This document shows positions 1 through 11,131 of a stretch of DNA of 64,000 nt, piece by piece. The stretch's first letter is position 1; each line of letters starts with the position of its first letter. The notes beneath the pieces are model-generated. The model was given only the letters and a program-made list of their open reading frames with translations. It ran no database searches and was not told the origin of the DNA. The translations under genes and the position numbers were made by a program. The DNA comes from Chlorops oryzae (taxonomy: Eukaryota; Arthropoda; Insecta; Diptera; Chloropidae), in assembly GCA_020466095.1 (NCBI GenBank), contig CM035807.1, positions 116,549,624 through 116,613,623 of the forward strand, given 5' to 3'.

Positions 1-2880
1 CTTAAATTAGCGTTCATTTTTTTTTTTTTATTTTTTCTCCAAGAGCTGTCACAAAACGCCCCAAATTTTATTGTTGAAATCATATGAAAAACTCATTTCG
101 TATGCAACATGCTGCTATAAATTCCAAACTTCAATGTTGCCAGTCGCATGTCGCTAATGTTGCTTAGAATTGTTTCCAGCCGATGATGTTTCGGTCATGG
201 TCGCTTTGGATACATACAGTTCGCTGTTGCTTCACGTTGACGTCGTCGTATCCGTTGGTGGTTTCTTGTGGGGGTCGATCTGATTTTTTTTTTGCTTTTT
301 TTATCGTTTTTGTTGTTGCTATCATAGAGCTGTGTGGCTGCTTTTATGATTCTTTTGGTGGCAATTATACTGAAATCGAACTTGTTAAGATCCATCAAAT
401 CTGTCGAAATTTACGTCAGAATCTTGAGTCTTTAAATTCTGACAAACAATCACATGTCATGGTGTCCGTCGATTCGGTTTCGTTGGCAGATTGTTGTTGC
501 GCTATTGTTGTGTCTGGGTGTACCTACATATTTGTTTGTTCTTTGTTTTTTGCTCTTGTTTGATGCAATGCGCCCAATACGTGGGTGCTTTGTTTGAATT
601 TTGTTTCTGCGTGTTGCTCATTCGGTCAGTTTTGATCATATGGATGGATCATATGCAGTTGCGTCGAATGTTGAATTTTGTATTCGACAGGAGCGAAATT
701 TTTTTCGACTCAACAACTTTCTGGTGGGTATTGAGAGAATGTAATGAAAATTGTATCTTATTTCAATTAATTTGAAAGTTGTTCGCGACATTTGCATAGA
801 AAATCATATTTGTTTGGTTAAGGATGCTCGAAGATTTGATATGGGAGCTTTTTCTCTCTCCTTGTGCGTCCTTTGTCAACCAAAAATTATATGTATTTTT
901 CTGTCTCAGTAGTGGATTCAGTCCAATAAACAATATGGGTATTCATTCAGATTTCGAACTTAGTGAACTTTGAGAACTTTTTAAACAGCCGTCAAAGCTT
1001 CCATGTATTTTGACAGTTAACGCAAAGAAGTTCTCAGAGTTCACTCCTTCGAGGATTCGAATGAATTCCCCTATTTATTTTTATTATTTGTAACGGGTCG
1101 CCGAGACCACTGCGTTCAATAGTGAACCACTGTGCCAGGAACAGTAACTTACGAGAATTTCAAAAGTTTTTTGACGGGAAAAGCGATGGTAACATAAATT
1201 GAAAGCATGACCTTCGATCTAAGCCGAATGAATTTGTTTTTATTTTAACTCTAAAAGCTCTCAAGAAGAATCGCTTAAATTATGTGATTAAGAAAGATTT
1301 ATATGTTACTTAATTTGTTATTTTATATTTAGAAAATGTTTCGCAAAAAGCCTTCAAATTAACGCAAAATTTCGCACAAGCCGTACTACCTTAATGGCCG
1401 AAAAAAAGAAATTAAGAAAACTATGCTCGAGAATAAATTTTAATTAATGGCAAATATTTTAAGCGAATTTATTGCGAATTCTAAATTCCCATCGCCGACT
1501 GAATTACGACTTTTCGAATTCATTAGCGAATCATTTTTAAAATGCGGCTCCTTTTGCGTTAAGCCTTGAACAATTATGTTAATTATAGTCGCCTCGACTT
1601 TTTCTCACCGCTTCATATTTTTTATGAAGGGAGAGAGAGACAAAGAACAATATTGTGGCTAACATAGGGTCATAGAAATTTCTTTCAAATTCGAATAGGC
1701 GCAAAAAATTTCGTGCTTCAAAGAATCTCTATTGAAGAATCTCGATTAGCCCAAGATGAGCATTAATAAAGAGTTAACTTATGACTGCCGCCGAACGACT
1801 TGGGTGGGTTGGCCGTATTCACATAAATTCTTGAAAACCAGATGGGGAATCGAAGCTCAAATAAAATCAAAGAAAACGAAAAAAAAACATGAACTAAATT
1901 ATTAATTAGTTTTTATTTTATTTCTAATATGCAAATGATCGATTCTTCGCGCTCTCGTTGAGCTTTTCAGTCCCATTTAAATTTCTTTTTATCTTTACAT
2001 CTCTGCAAATCTAAATTCGATCTTCGAAACAATTTGGTCGACATTTAAATTGCGCTCGCGACTCGAAAGTGTTCTCGTCTCTAAATAAAATAAAATATTT
2101 CCAGTTTTATTTAATGTTCTTATTTATCACGCAATCATCATCAAAAAAAAAAAAAAGGGGATATAATAAAATTTCAATCAAGTTTGGAGTTTATTGCTTG
2201 AAGCGTTGAGACGAATTAGAATAATTTTTTTCTCGAATCTAGCTGCCAAATATTCATTTTCTTAATTGATTTCCTCTTAGTTTTGAACCAATTTCGAACT
2301 TCGTTCTGATCAATTGATAAGCTTAATTTATGTGAAAAGTTTTCGTTTTTGTTTCTGTGTTTTTGGGTTCTTGTGCTTGTCGTTCTCGAAAGCTAGTCAT
2401 AAAAATTAGAAAGCAAGGAATACATCAATTTTTCAAGCATAAAAATCTCCACGTTTTTGTAGTTTATTGCTTTATTAAAACAGTTTCGTGGCAATGAACT
2501 TGCTCGCATTATCTTTTGGGCGACTCCTTTAATCTGACCAAATAAAATTAAGCTCATATAAAGTAGTTAAGTAAACTGTATCCAAATCTTACCATACTTC
2601 TTTATTTTCTCTGCCATTTTAGATCAAAAAACAAAAATACAGTCGGTCTTTCCCAGAGCGACATCCGCTCTTTCGACGTAATGCTAAATCGGTATCCCAA
2701 ACGGTTGACCCATCGGACAAAGAGGTGAATTTAGTGGGTGGCGGACCCACATAACAAGGATTTCAACTGCTTTGCGCGTCTCTTAAGGATAAAAGAGCGC
2801 CATCTTTTACAACGTATTTCTCTCCACAGTAAGTATATTCAATACATTTTCAATTTCCGGGTGTCCCTTACTAACCCATA
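1..2880. other. non-coding AT-rich DNA, no gene supported
   Basis: No open frame here has coding character, splice-site support or a recognisable domain. A 126-residue frame near the start is Cys/Phe/Val-rich and is overlapped by an equally open frame on the other strand. The stretch is AT-rich with T and A homopolymers, as expected of a fly intron or intergenic region. A short GA run lies near 1630. Confidence 0.6.
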
Positions 2881-2889
2881 TTTCCGCAG

Positions 2890-3850
2890 GTAAAACCAAA
2901 AACAAAGTATGCCATATGTACTACGGATTTCAAGGAAATTTATTGGAGATTCGGACAAATATTAGAAAAGTATGTATTAATAAGACCTTTTTCATACCAA
3001 AATGGCGGTCAAAGTAAACAAATTATAGGTATGTTCCCGTACTGCACGAAACTGCCCAAAACTGACCAATTTTCATACACTTTTCCAAAAAAAATTGGGC
3101 AGTTTTGGGCAGTTTCGTGTAGTAGGGGAACAGACCTTATTTTTAAATAGAAATTTTCCCTTTGATAGTCAAAAAACACATGAAAATGTATAGGCGACTA
3201 CGGCCCTCTGAAGGGGATTTTAGAGTTTTGTTAATTTTTGGATACGTACTACCTAAAAGGGCTGTGGAAACCAATTGCCCAGTGTCCTTAAAAATCCTCT
3301 TTAATAATGACTTTCGAAATTTGATATATCAAACACACATTAGGACAGAAAGAAATTGAAATGACGACTGATAGCTAAAAAACCAAGGAATCTAAAAAAT
3401 TTTTAAAATTTACACTGAGAAAAATTTTTCACAAAAAATTAAGTAAAGTTCAAATTTTTTTCCAGCGTACGCCGTTTTCGCGCCACTTTCTCGATATTGA
3501 AAAAAAATACCTATATTTATTTCCTCTCACTGAAATTTTTTTTTTAAATCTAAAGCTATCTTTTTGAGATATTTACGACGTTAGTTCATATAACTGACCC
3601 AATTTTACCAAAAAAAAAACCTTGTTATGCAAAAAAAGGCCCGGAAAATTGCCTGTGAACCCCTTAAGCCTGTAAACTTTTTTCTCAAATAATTAAAACC
3701 CAATTTCTTGCCCTATAAATTACTCCCCAGGGATAAATTTTGGATTCACCTTCCCCATTCCATACGACTTTTTGTTCAGTACGACCGCCTCTACCAACTC
3801 TCTAAAGGAAAGAACTTTAGTGCTGGACACCCCATACATTTCTTTTCATA
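2890..3850. repeat. diverged copy of the ACAGGGT-type repeat seen at 18.7 kb
   Basis: Two blocks match the TA-flanked element at 18699-19176 in the same order. The block near 2925-3020 shares the segment ending in 'cataccaaaatggc'. The block near 3680-3830 shares the segment around 'catacga.tttttgttca' and the final 'ctc.a..ggacacc'. The copy is longer than the 18.7-kb one because it carries insertions, including the palindrome at 3024-3140. No coding capacity is seen. Confidence 0.5.
3024..3140. repeat. palindromic hairpin (MITE-like) about 115 bp
   Basis: Two arms of roughly 45-50 bp are inverted copies of each other with a few mismatches. The left arm reads TGTTCCCGTACTGCACGAAA and the right arm is its complement, ending GGGGAACA. 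The loop is short and A-rich. It sits inside a dispersed repeat and has the form of a small foldback element. No target duplication could be assigned. Confidence 0.6.
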
Positions 3851-4638
3851 TAGCACAATTGTTTTTTCTCTTCTTCAACTTAACATTTGAGCTTATCTTT
3901 CCCAACAAGTTTTATCCTTTTTTTTTTTTTAAATCCATTCTTTCATTCATTCACTTTTCGTGTAACATTTTCTAATCCATCAGAGGAGGTACATGATCAT
4001 ATGATGATGTTTGCAATGGTAGAGAATTATTGTTAAAAGATTTCTGCGTAGAGTTTACAAGCGTGTTTTTTTTTTTTTTTTTAATAAAAAGCAACAAAAT
4101 TTACTGTTTTTCGGGACTTTCTAGAAGACTTTTTCGATACAGTGGGTGCGTTGAATTAAATAAGTAGGTAAAAAGAAAATCAGAATTTTAAAAGGGATTT
4201 TTTTTTTTATAAATACCGCAGGATTTAAAATTTAAATCATAGTATTGACATAAGAATCGCTGGTCGGTCCAGGCCCATTCATCCATCGTTTCTTAAAAGG
4301 TTCATGCTTTTTTTTTCTATCTCAGAGTTGATTTTGAAATTTTTAAAAGGAAAGGGTCCTCTGAGAAATTTAGCTTTCTTATTTAAATATTCACAGCCTT
4401 CCTTTGTCGTTTATGTTATACGATTTTAAACCCCTACCATCATCAAACTATTCTGGTATATTTTGTCTGAAAATGGCTTGTTAGCAATTTCCCGATTAAT
4501 TTTGTCTATTCTCAAAGGTATACTTTCCCATATGCACCGAATTCTTTAAAAAGCCACATCAGAACTGAGAAATCACCAGTGATATTTTTTAGCAGGAATC
4601 CTTCATATTTTTTCGGATTTAGCGTCTTAACTTAACTA

Positions 4639-4653
4639 CTGGCAGGATCGCCA
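4639..4653 (-). other. possible retroviral-type primer-binding site of an LTR relic
   Basis: On the minus strand this reads TGGCGATCCTGCCAG, beginning with the TGG that pairs with a tRNA CCA end. This resembles the primer-binding region that follows a left LTR in BEL/Pao-type elements. The sequence at higher plus coordinates (about 4655-5090) would then be the LTR; it contains AATAAA on the minus strand. No LTR boundary or partner LTR was found, so this is a weak call. Confidence 0.2.
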
Positions 4654-5089
4654 TTTAATGATTGGACTTCGTAAAATAAAACACGCGGAATTATCAACTC
4701 AAAAGTCCAAATTGAACTGTACTTTTATTGAAATGATCTTCGGCTTGTATACTATTTGAATCTAAACAAAAAGATGAACTGCTGACGAATGTTTTACAAG
4801 TATTTATTGACCTAATAAGTCATAGAATGGTGTAAGCAATCGTGAAAATAATTTTACAAATTATTAGGTTTGATTTGAAATATTCCCACTGTTTGATTTG
4901 CCCACCACATCGTTTCGCTTCAATAGTCTTCAAAAGATCCATTCGAATCCCTTTGCTAAGACATAAGAAGCTTGAAATCAATATGCAGCCAGGTTTTACA
5001 AGTTATTACAATAGATCTGATACCGTAAAGTCCTTGCAAAAATCCAAATAAAATGAAAAATTACTATAAAAAAAAAACAAAAACCAATA

Positions 5090-6900
5090 CAAACTGCGTA
5101 CCAATCTCGGAGAAGTCTCCCGCTTAGCTAGATTTCTACTCCTTTAAACTCATGTTACTTTTCATCCATCTATCCATCCATCCGTCTGAACGATCATCCC
5201 ATCCATCCATACGTTGTCGTTGATCCATTCGCCGACATATTTCCATTTGGTTTTTTTTCTTTCTTTAATTTTAATTTTTTCTTCTTGTTTTCCTATTTGT
5301 TCTCCTTTTTTGCTGTCAGAGTGTCCACTTCGTTTTGCGTCTTTGGCTCAATTTCTATCTCTTGTTTGAAATCTTAGCACAATCGTGCTCCTGCTGCGTT
5401 GACTTGTATGAAAATTCTCCGAAGCTGTGTTTTTTTGTTTTCTTCTCGTTTGACTGTTCGTTCATATGTTTATTGAGAGTTAAAATGTTGTGGAAGATGT
5501 CCATTGTCAAGGCCAATATGATGACTGGGACTGGAACTGCGACTGCGACTGGGAGACTGCTATGACTTTGGTCGCTTTTGTGTGTGTCCTGTCGTTTCGG
5601 TCAGTTCTTGTGTTGATTTCCCATATTTACTGTCAACTAGACAAATGCCAGGCATAATTCATGCGCCGATTTATTTGTTTATCTATCTTCAACTTGTTTC
5701 GCAAACAATGTTTATAAACATACAGCAACATACGCTTGGAGGTGGGCAGGCTGGCAGGCTGGCAGCGGCAGCTCAATGATCTTGTGTTTCACGCATAATG
5801 TGTGGGATAATTTGCATTGTCATGGATGATGAAGTATACGAGATGATGGAGTAAAAGGATTGCCCACCTTGATTTCTTATGCATGTCGAGGCGATTTGCT
5901 TTTGAGACTCATAGTGTCTGTAATAATTTTATGCATAGTTGATATTTGTCGGCATCAATACATACATATGTATGACTTAAAATTTAAAGCTTCAATAGAA
6001 TACATATATATTTTTGTGACAATTTCACATGAATGAAATCTGATGGCTACATTTCTTAGGTATCTTGTGCAAATGTCCCATAAAATATCGCCGAGTGTTG
6101 GAACAACTTTAAGTGCCAAAAAAAATCGCTTCAATTCATAAATCTCAAAATCAAATCAAAAAGACACAAAAAGTAATGCTGTAATAGGTGAAAACTGATG
6201 ATGTCTTCTTCCTAAATTAGCCCCAAATAATCACACATGCTCTGTATTTTATAAAAAAAAAAAATAATAAAATAAAAGGTTTCCGGCCACATTCCTACAG
6301 CACACAGTCGGCAAAAAAATTCGGGGCTTTATGATGCACAAGTCCACTTCGCTCGAACCGATTAGATACATATTCGTCGGATCGAAGGACCACACAGCAC
6401 AATTATCTGAAACAGCGCAGCTTATTAGGCGGTATGTGTGAACCAGGTATCGCCTCTATGATCTAATTTCGTCAGTGAGCCATTGGCCTTCCCTTAGCGA
6501 ATCTATTTAAGTTTATCGATATTTAAGATCATTTGTATTCCAAAACTTTTTAACTGACAGAATATTGCTTTTATTAGTGTTTCAAAATGTCAAATATTGG
6601 AATACTATTACTTAAACAATTATCCTGAATTTATTTTAGAACTTTGAATTTGTTCAAACTTTAGAAATATGTGCAAACTTCAGGTCGATTATACGATTTT
6701 TCATAAATTTTGTCTTTCTTGCAGCTCTCAGCTACAGAACTCAGTTTTTATCGAAAATATCGGAATTAAATCGATTTCTGATATCATCTTTAGTCTGCTA
6801 CTCATCTCTACTATTTTTGTTTTGGATTTTCCCTGGAACAAAATCATTGGCCATCAACGTTGGACATCTTCGCGTGGAACAGGTGAGAATTATGAGTTTA
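5090..6900. other. non-coding, no gene supported
   Basis: CATC-rich simple sequence lies near 5160-5215. Frames at 5335-5779 lack coding character. A splice-like pair (acceptor near 6723, donor near 6881) encloses an open stretch that includes a hydrophobic run, but no family is recognisable and no adjacent exon matches its phase. A DINE-1-like repeat begins just downstream. Confidence 0.4.
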
Positions 6901-6911
6901 TACAAAGCTAA

Positions 6912-7700
6912 TTATACCCGACACACTCTTTGTCGAGGGTATATTGCGTTTGTGCGGTTGTGTGTAACACCCAGAACCAGTCGAGATAGACCATACAAAA
7001 TATATATAGAAATGATCAGCGTCACAAGGAGATTCGATTTAGCCATGTCCGTCCGTTCGTCTGTCTGTCTGTTTGTATACAGTTTTCTTATCGAAGGAGT
7101 TGAGCTATCTCAAAATTTGGTATGCGTGCTCACGGGGACATGAGTAAGAACGAATTCGAGAATGGACCCGATCGGACCATTTTTAGGGGTACCTCCAGTA
7201 CTAGGGTCTGTCACAAAATTCCCAAAACTGCCCCAAAATCGGACTTGTTCGAAATATTTCAATGAATCTTAAGGCTGTAGTACATGAGATGTTAAAAGCC
7301 ACATTCATATGTAGCTCTGACATCATTTTGACGTCAGAAAGTTTTTAAAATGGCTACATATAGTGTATTCAAAAACTTCCTGACGTCAAAATTACGTCAG
7401 AGCTACATATGAATGTGGCATTTAACATCTCATGTACTACAGCCTTTAGAATTTGAGCTTATATTTAATCCTCCGAATATAATTTTTAAAAAATGGAAAA
7501 GTGGGCGTGGCAAAGGGACGGTTTTCATAAAGAAATTTAACAAAACGCCATATATGGGGCCCCTTATGGCCTTAAAAACCTGTTGAATATTCTTTCTTAG
7601 TGGTCCTGTTTTTTGGGCGTGGTTTAAAAATATTTAAACATGTGTGTCTGTGTCGGGTATTTTATTGTCAGGCTCGCCTGACTATAACACCCTTACTTGT
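6912..7700 (+). mobile_element. DINE-1-like (Helentron-type, non-autonomous) element, copy A
   Basis: Starts TATACCCGACAC and ends with a subterminal GTGTCGGGTAT, a perfect GTCAGGCTCGCCTGAC hairpin and then TATAACACCCTTACTTGT. It has a GTCY-type microsatellite (gtccgttcgtctgtctgtc) in its first third. Subterminal inverted repeats, a GTCY run and a 3' stem-loop near the end are the known architecture of Drosophila DINE-1/INE-1 elements, which lack coding sequence. It matches copies at 24.4 kb (+) and 38.9 kb (-). It is interrupted by the hairpin MITE at 7272-7445. Confidence 0.7.
7272..7445. mobile_element. 174-bp hairpin MITE with TTA target duplication (PIF/Harbinger-like)
   Basis: Begins AGGCTGTAGTACATGAGATG and ends with the reverse complement. 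The arms are near-perfect for over 50 bp (to gtagctctgac), so the whole element folds on itself. TTA flanks both sides (7269-7271 and 7446-7448). The related repeat at about 24990 lacks the insertion and reads straight through with one TTA-type site, which fixes both borders. A 3-bp TWA duplication is typical of PIF/Harbinger MITEs. The class is inferred; the borders are seen. Confidence 0.75.
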
Positions 7701-8097
7701 TTTTTCTTAGCACCTGCACTACGTGCACTTTTCAAGACAGACCGGCTGCGTTAGGCTGTTTTTCATTGGAGTCATATTGGGATCAAATTGGAAAAATGTT
7801 GGTCATATTGACCGTGGATTCTTGGATAAACAGCTTAACGGGTAAATTATCCTGAATGAACATTTCCTATTCGACTTTTATGGCTTTTGTTTGCTTTTGT
7901 TTACTTTTCAGCAATAGCCAGACGTACACACAATACCAATTTGTTCATCATATATTTTCATCAAAGTTGATCTCGTTCAAATGTATACGCGGATGGATAA
8001 GGTAGAGATTAGCAACCTCATGGGGCGTTGGGCCAGGCGGTCCGAGTTTCAGCGGAGGTCTCGTACAATGGGATTGTGTATAAACAAGTGATTACCG

Positions 8098-8660
8098 CAA
8101 GGTGCTCCAGAATCGGGGATGATTGCTACCGTAGTCCTTGATTATCTAATTAATTGCGTATAAACTGAACTATTTTCTTCATTCGGGATAGTGAACTGGT
8201 ATAAATATATGGACGACTTGTTCATATATCTTCCGGAGGAATTTGTCGATGCGTTCGTGTGTTCCTTGTCCATCGCCATAAATATGGAACTAACTGTTGA
8301 TAGGGAATAGAAGTCAGAGCTCGGGGATGGAATTTATAAGATTAGCTACTTGGATGCGGAGGTCCATAGGTGTACGTCCCCAAACGGTGGTGGTCCTTTC
8401 ATTATTACAGGGTGGTACCGCAAGGATATACCGTCGTATCGATCGTTGCATTATCAGACTAATCAGCCTCAAAATATAAAGTTAAATACCCTTATGCAGT
8501 ACTTCCGCCGCGTGACTTGGATATCTAGTAACGTTTTAGTACTGCGGGATATACGTCGGGTATTTGTCATTGCTCACAACAAAAAATATCCTCATATTCG
8601 AGTTGTGCAGTGTTTGATGAGTTTATCGTGTCTCCATCTTTCCGAGCTGCAGTCCAGGTT
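8098..8660 (+). pseudogene. Penelope-like reverse transcriptase fragment (dead)
   Basis: A single frame runs from about 8098 to 8922 with two in-frame stops (TAA at 8161, TAG at 8308). It contains, in order, a QGAPESGMIA motif (position of the G-x-P-x-G block of RT motif 4), the catalytic-type KYMDDLF box near 8200, a SYLDAEVHRC segment and then GWYRKDIPSYRSLHYQTNQP. That last segment is the W-Y-R-K...R-L-Y...N-P region characteristic of Penelope-like RTs. The fingers domain upstream and the GIY-YIG endonuclease downstream are not recognisable. The frame beyond about 8660 has no identifiable match. It lies between two inverted DINE-1-like ends. The family call rests on remembered motif layout, not on a search. 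Confidence 0.6.
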
Positions 8661-9660
8661 GCCGCCATTTCCCAGGGTCAACATATCCGAGCGGGTGGAC
8701 ATTTTGTATAAATTTTTAGAGGGTTTCCCGTCAATCGTCCGTGTTTCGCCGTTACTTCTGTGCGGCATAGTTCGCCATGTCCCGCATACACATCGATCGA
8801 TTTCGTACGCAGCTCGAAACAACCAAAAGCACACACACCCCACATTCGCACATATGGGCATTTCCAAACGGACGCGACACTTAAATGAGCAATTTTACAC
8901 CCCGAATTCAAGTATGCGGTAAATAGTACTTTTGCTTCTCAATAATTTCGTGCAGCTTATGCGGACTTTTATATTTTTCAAAGTTTCTATGCAGTCCCGA
9001 ATGCCAATCAGCTATATACGGACGCGACAAAAAGTTTACTTTTTCTGCAAATGCCCATATGTCATTTAAAAAAAAACCAAGCGAAAAGCATTCGTATTTG
9101 CGTGCAATTTTTGATGATTTTCGGAAAGTTCATCAAGGATTTTGGAGGATTTTAAAGCATTTTTTGGAACTATTAAACACAAGGGGATCATGGATTGAAG
9201 CTTCCTGCCTGAGTATTCCCGTCAATGGAGTGTGTTTCGGATCAATTGCTCGGTCAATTGGGAGTCCTTCGGTAAGTATTAAATTATATTCTAATGCAAG
9301 TGTTTTTAAAAATTAGAAAGTGGTCTCAAAATATTTCCATATTAGACAAGTGGTTCCAGATTAGTGCTAATTTTTGTTCATGTTTCCAAAATAGTGATTG
9401 ATTTCCCATTATAATTAAATCTTATAGAATTTTCTCTCTTCTGCCATTTCAGAATCTCAACTCGGATCGTGCATCGTGCATTTTCTTCCCTTTCCGGATT
9501 TCATTTCATGTCGTTCGACGTTCAGAGAGTGGATTCGTGCATCGATCAATGGATTCTTGGGTGGATTCCCGGCAAGGTTGAGTTGCTTTATGACGTATAA
9601 ACGTTTATACTCCATCCATAAGGTCCGATGCCACAAAAAAGTCTTTAAAGAAATTGTTAT
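8660..9660. other. unassigned DNA between the Penelope-like fragment and DINE-1-like copy B
   Basis: No recognisable gene. The Penelope-frame continues open to 8922 without identifiable motifs. Short similar segments (GGACGCGAC with a nearby CCCATATG) recur near 8860 and 9015-9060 in opposite order, suggesting a decayed inverted structure. Confidence 0.3.
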
Positions 9661-10046
9661 TTCAAAAATATTTCTCATCATAGCTAAACGAATTCTAAGC
9701 TTCATTGGAATATTTCGAAAAAGTCAGATTTTGGGGCAGTCTTTGTGATTTTCGTTACAGACCCTAGTACTGGAGGTACCCCTAAAAATGGTCCGATCGG
9801 GTCCATTCTCGAACTTGTTCTTACTTATGTCCCCGTGAGCACGCATACCGAGTTTTGTCAAGATAGCTCAACTCCTTCGATAAGATAACTGTATACAGAC
9901 AGACGGACGGACATGTCTAAATCGAATCTCCTGGTGACGCTGATCATTTCTATATATATTTTTTATGGTCTATCTCAACTTTTTCTGGGCGTTACACACA
10001 ACCACACAAACGCAATATACCCTCGACACAGAGTGTCTCGGGTATA
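9660..10046 (-). mobile_element. DINE-1-like element, copy B (5' part only)
   Basis: This is the reverse complement of the first ~390 bp of copies A, C and D. It contains the segment ACTGGAGGTACCCCTAAAAA, the CAGACAGACGGACGG microsatellite and the outer end GTGTCTCGGGTATA at 10046. The 3' part with the stem-loop is missing. It faces copy A across the Penelope-like fragment. Confidence 0.65.
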
Positions 10047-10076
10047 AAATATATTTATATATATATATATAAATAT
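10047..10076. repeat. AT microsatellite
   Basis: An alternating TA run (tatttatatatatatatataaata) directly abuts the outer end of DINE-1-like copy B. Confidence 0.8.
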
Positions 10077-10384
10077 CATTCGTATCGCTGGGCTGTTCGA
10101 TTACCCGCTTTTAGTGTTGCCTGATAATCACATGCCACATTTTGATTAATTGAGCCTGATGAGCTTTTTCTAGCAATTTTACGCCATCCAAAACATTGGA
10201 TTCAACAACTTCATTAGCTTTATGAAAGCGTTCACGAATTTTTTTTTCGATTTTTTTTCATTTCATTTGAACCAAAAAATGTGTATGTGTGACCCCTCGC
10301 AGAAGTTCAAAATCTCTCTCCATTCATTTGATAGCAACATGCTGCTACATTTTTTTTTTGAAAAATTCATGAGTCATTCGGTGA

Positions 10385-10740
10385 TTTTCGCAGGTTAGAG
10401 GTTTAGGTTAAAATTTCAAATAAATAATTATTTATAAATACATTATCTGAAAATTCTGTAAAAAAAAAAATTAAACCACCGATAGGTCGATTCAAGAGAA
10501 GTAGTTTTTGCTTTTAAGCCAGCTTTCTAAGTGGTACCGTTTACAAATCGAAAAAGATTTTGGAATTCAATTTTTGTTTTTCTTACCTATCGGTAGGCAT
10601 TTGTTTCGTCTTTCTATCTCAGTTAGTTTCTGAGATGTAAAATTTTGAAAAAGGGATTACTAAAAAGGCTTTTTCAAGAATATTTCGAGGACAATCCGCA
10701 ATAGGAACATAAAAATCGGATTCTACGAAAAATATGTGGC
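10385..10740. repeat. dispersed repeat shared with 56.9-57.1 kb
   Basis: Shares a block around TATCTCAGTTAGTTTCTGAG followed by ATGTAAAATTTTGAAAAA with 56983-57070, plus the downstream 'ttcaagaatatttc' segment. It carries an inverted pair CCGATAGGT / ACCTATCGG (near 10482 and 10588). No coding frame. Confidence 0.45.
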
Positions 10741-11030
10741 TTACGTTATTTTCGCGGTCAGGGCTCGCGATATCCCTCTCTAGATCAACGCGCCATGAAT
10801 ATGGCTTGGATATTCCATAGCATCAATTAGTTCTGTGCGTCTTATCAACATTTTGATTGTAATGCAACATTGTAGCGTGCTGTGTTGGGCATCACTTCGA
10901 TGCGTTCTTCGTACCATATGTATGCATTCGCCCTATCGGAACTTATGGATGATTAATTGTTGGATTTTAATTAAATATCTGATCATTTCTTGTAAATCGA
11001 ATAAATTTTTATAATTTTATCTATTTTCAG

Positions 11031-11131
11031 AAAATGTTTCAAGTCTAAGGAAGGCGCCTCAGTTAAGCTTCAAGCCATGTTACGAGAAAGTCGGCTAGGA
11101 AATGCGAATAATGGAAATGCGTTCATTCGAG
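11031..11131 (+). CDS. candidate internal coding exon of an unidentified gene
   Basis: A 101-bp stretch lies between a strong acceptor (ttttatctattttcag) and a consensus donor (G|gtaagaag). One frame is open throughout (one base of a split codon, 33 codons, one base carried over) and encodes KCFKSKEGASVKLQAML followed by RESRLGNANNGNAFIR. Codon use is less AT-biased than the surroundings. I do not recognise the family. No neighbouring exon could be joined with certainty: the next acceptors in matching phase run quickly to stops, except one near 11640 that stays open for about 49 codons but does not look protein-like. If real, most of the 0-28 kb region could be introns of this plus-strand gene. 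Confidence 0.35.

Noticed and set aside
183..563. 126-codon open frame near the window start
   Set aside because: Cys/Phe/Val-rich, no domain, opposite strand also open, no splice or promoter context.
6724..6881. Splice-bounded open stretch containing a hydrophobic segment
   Set aside because: Phase does not match the candidate exon at 11031 and no family is recognisable; chance openness is likely.
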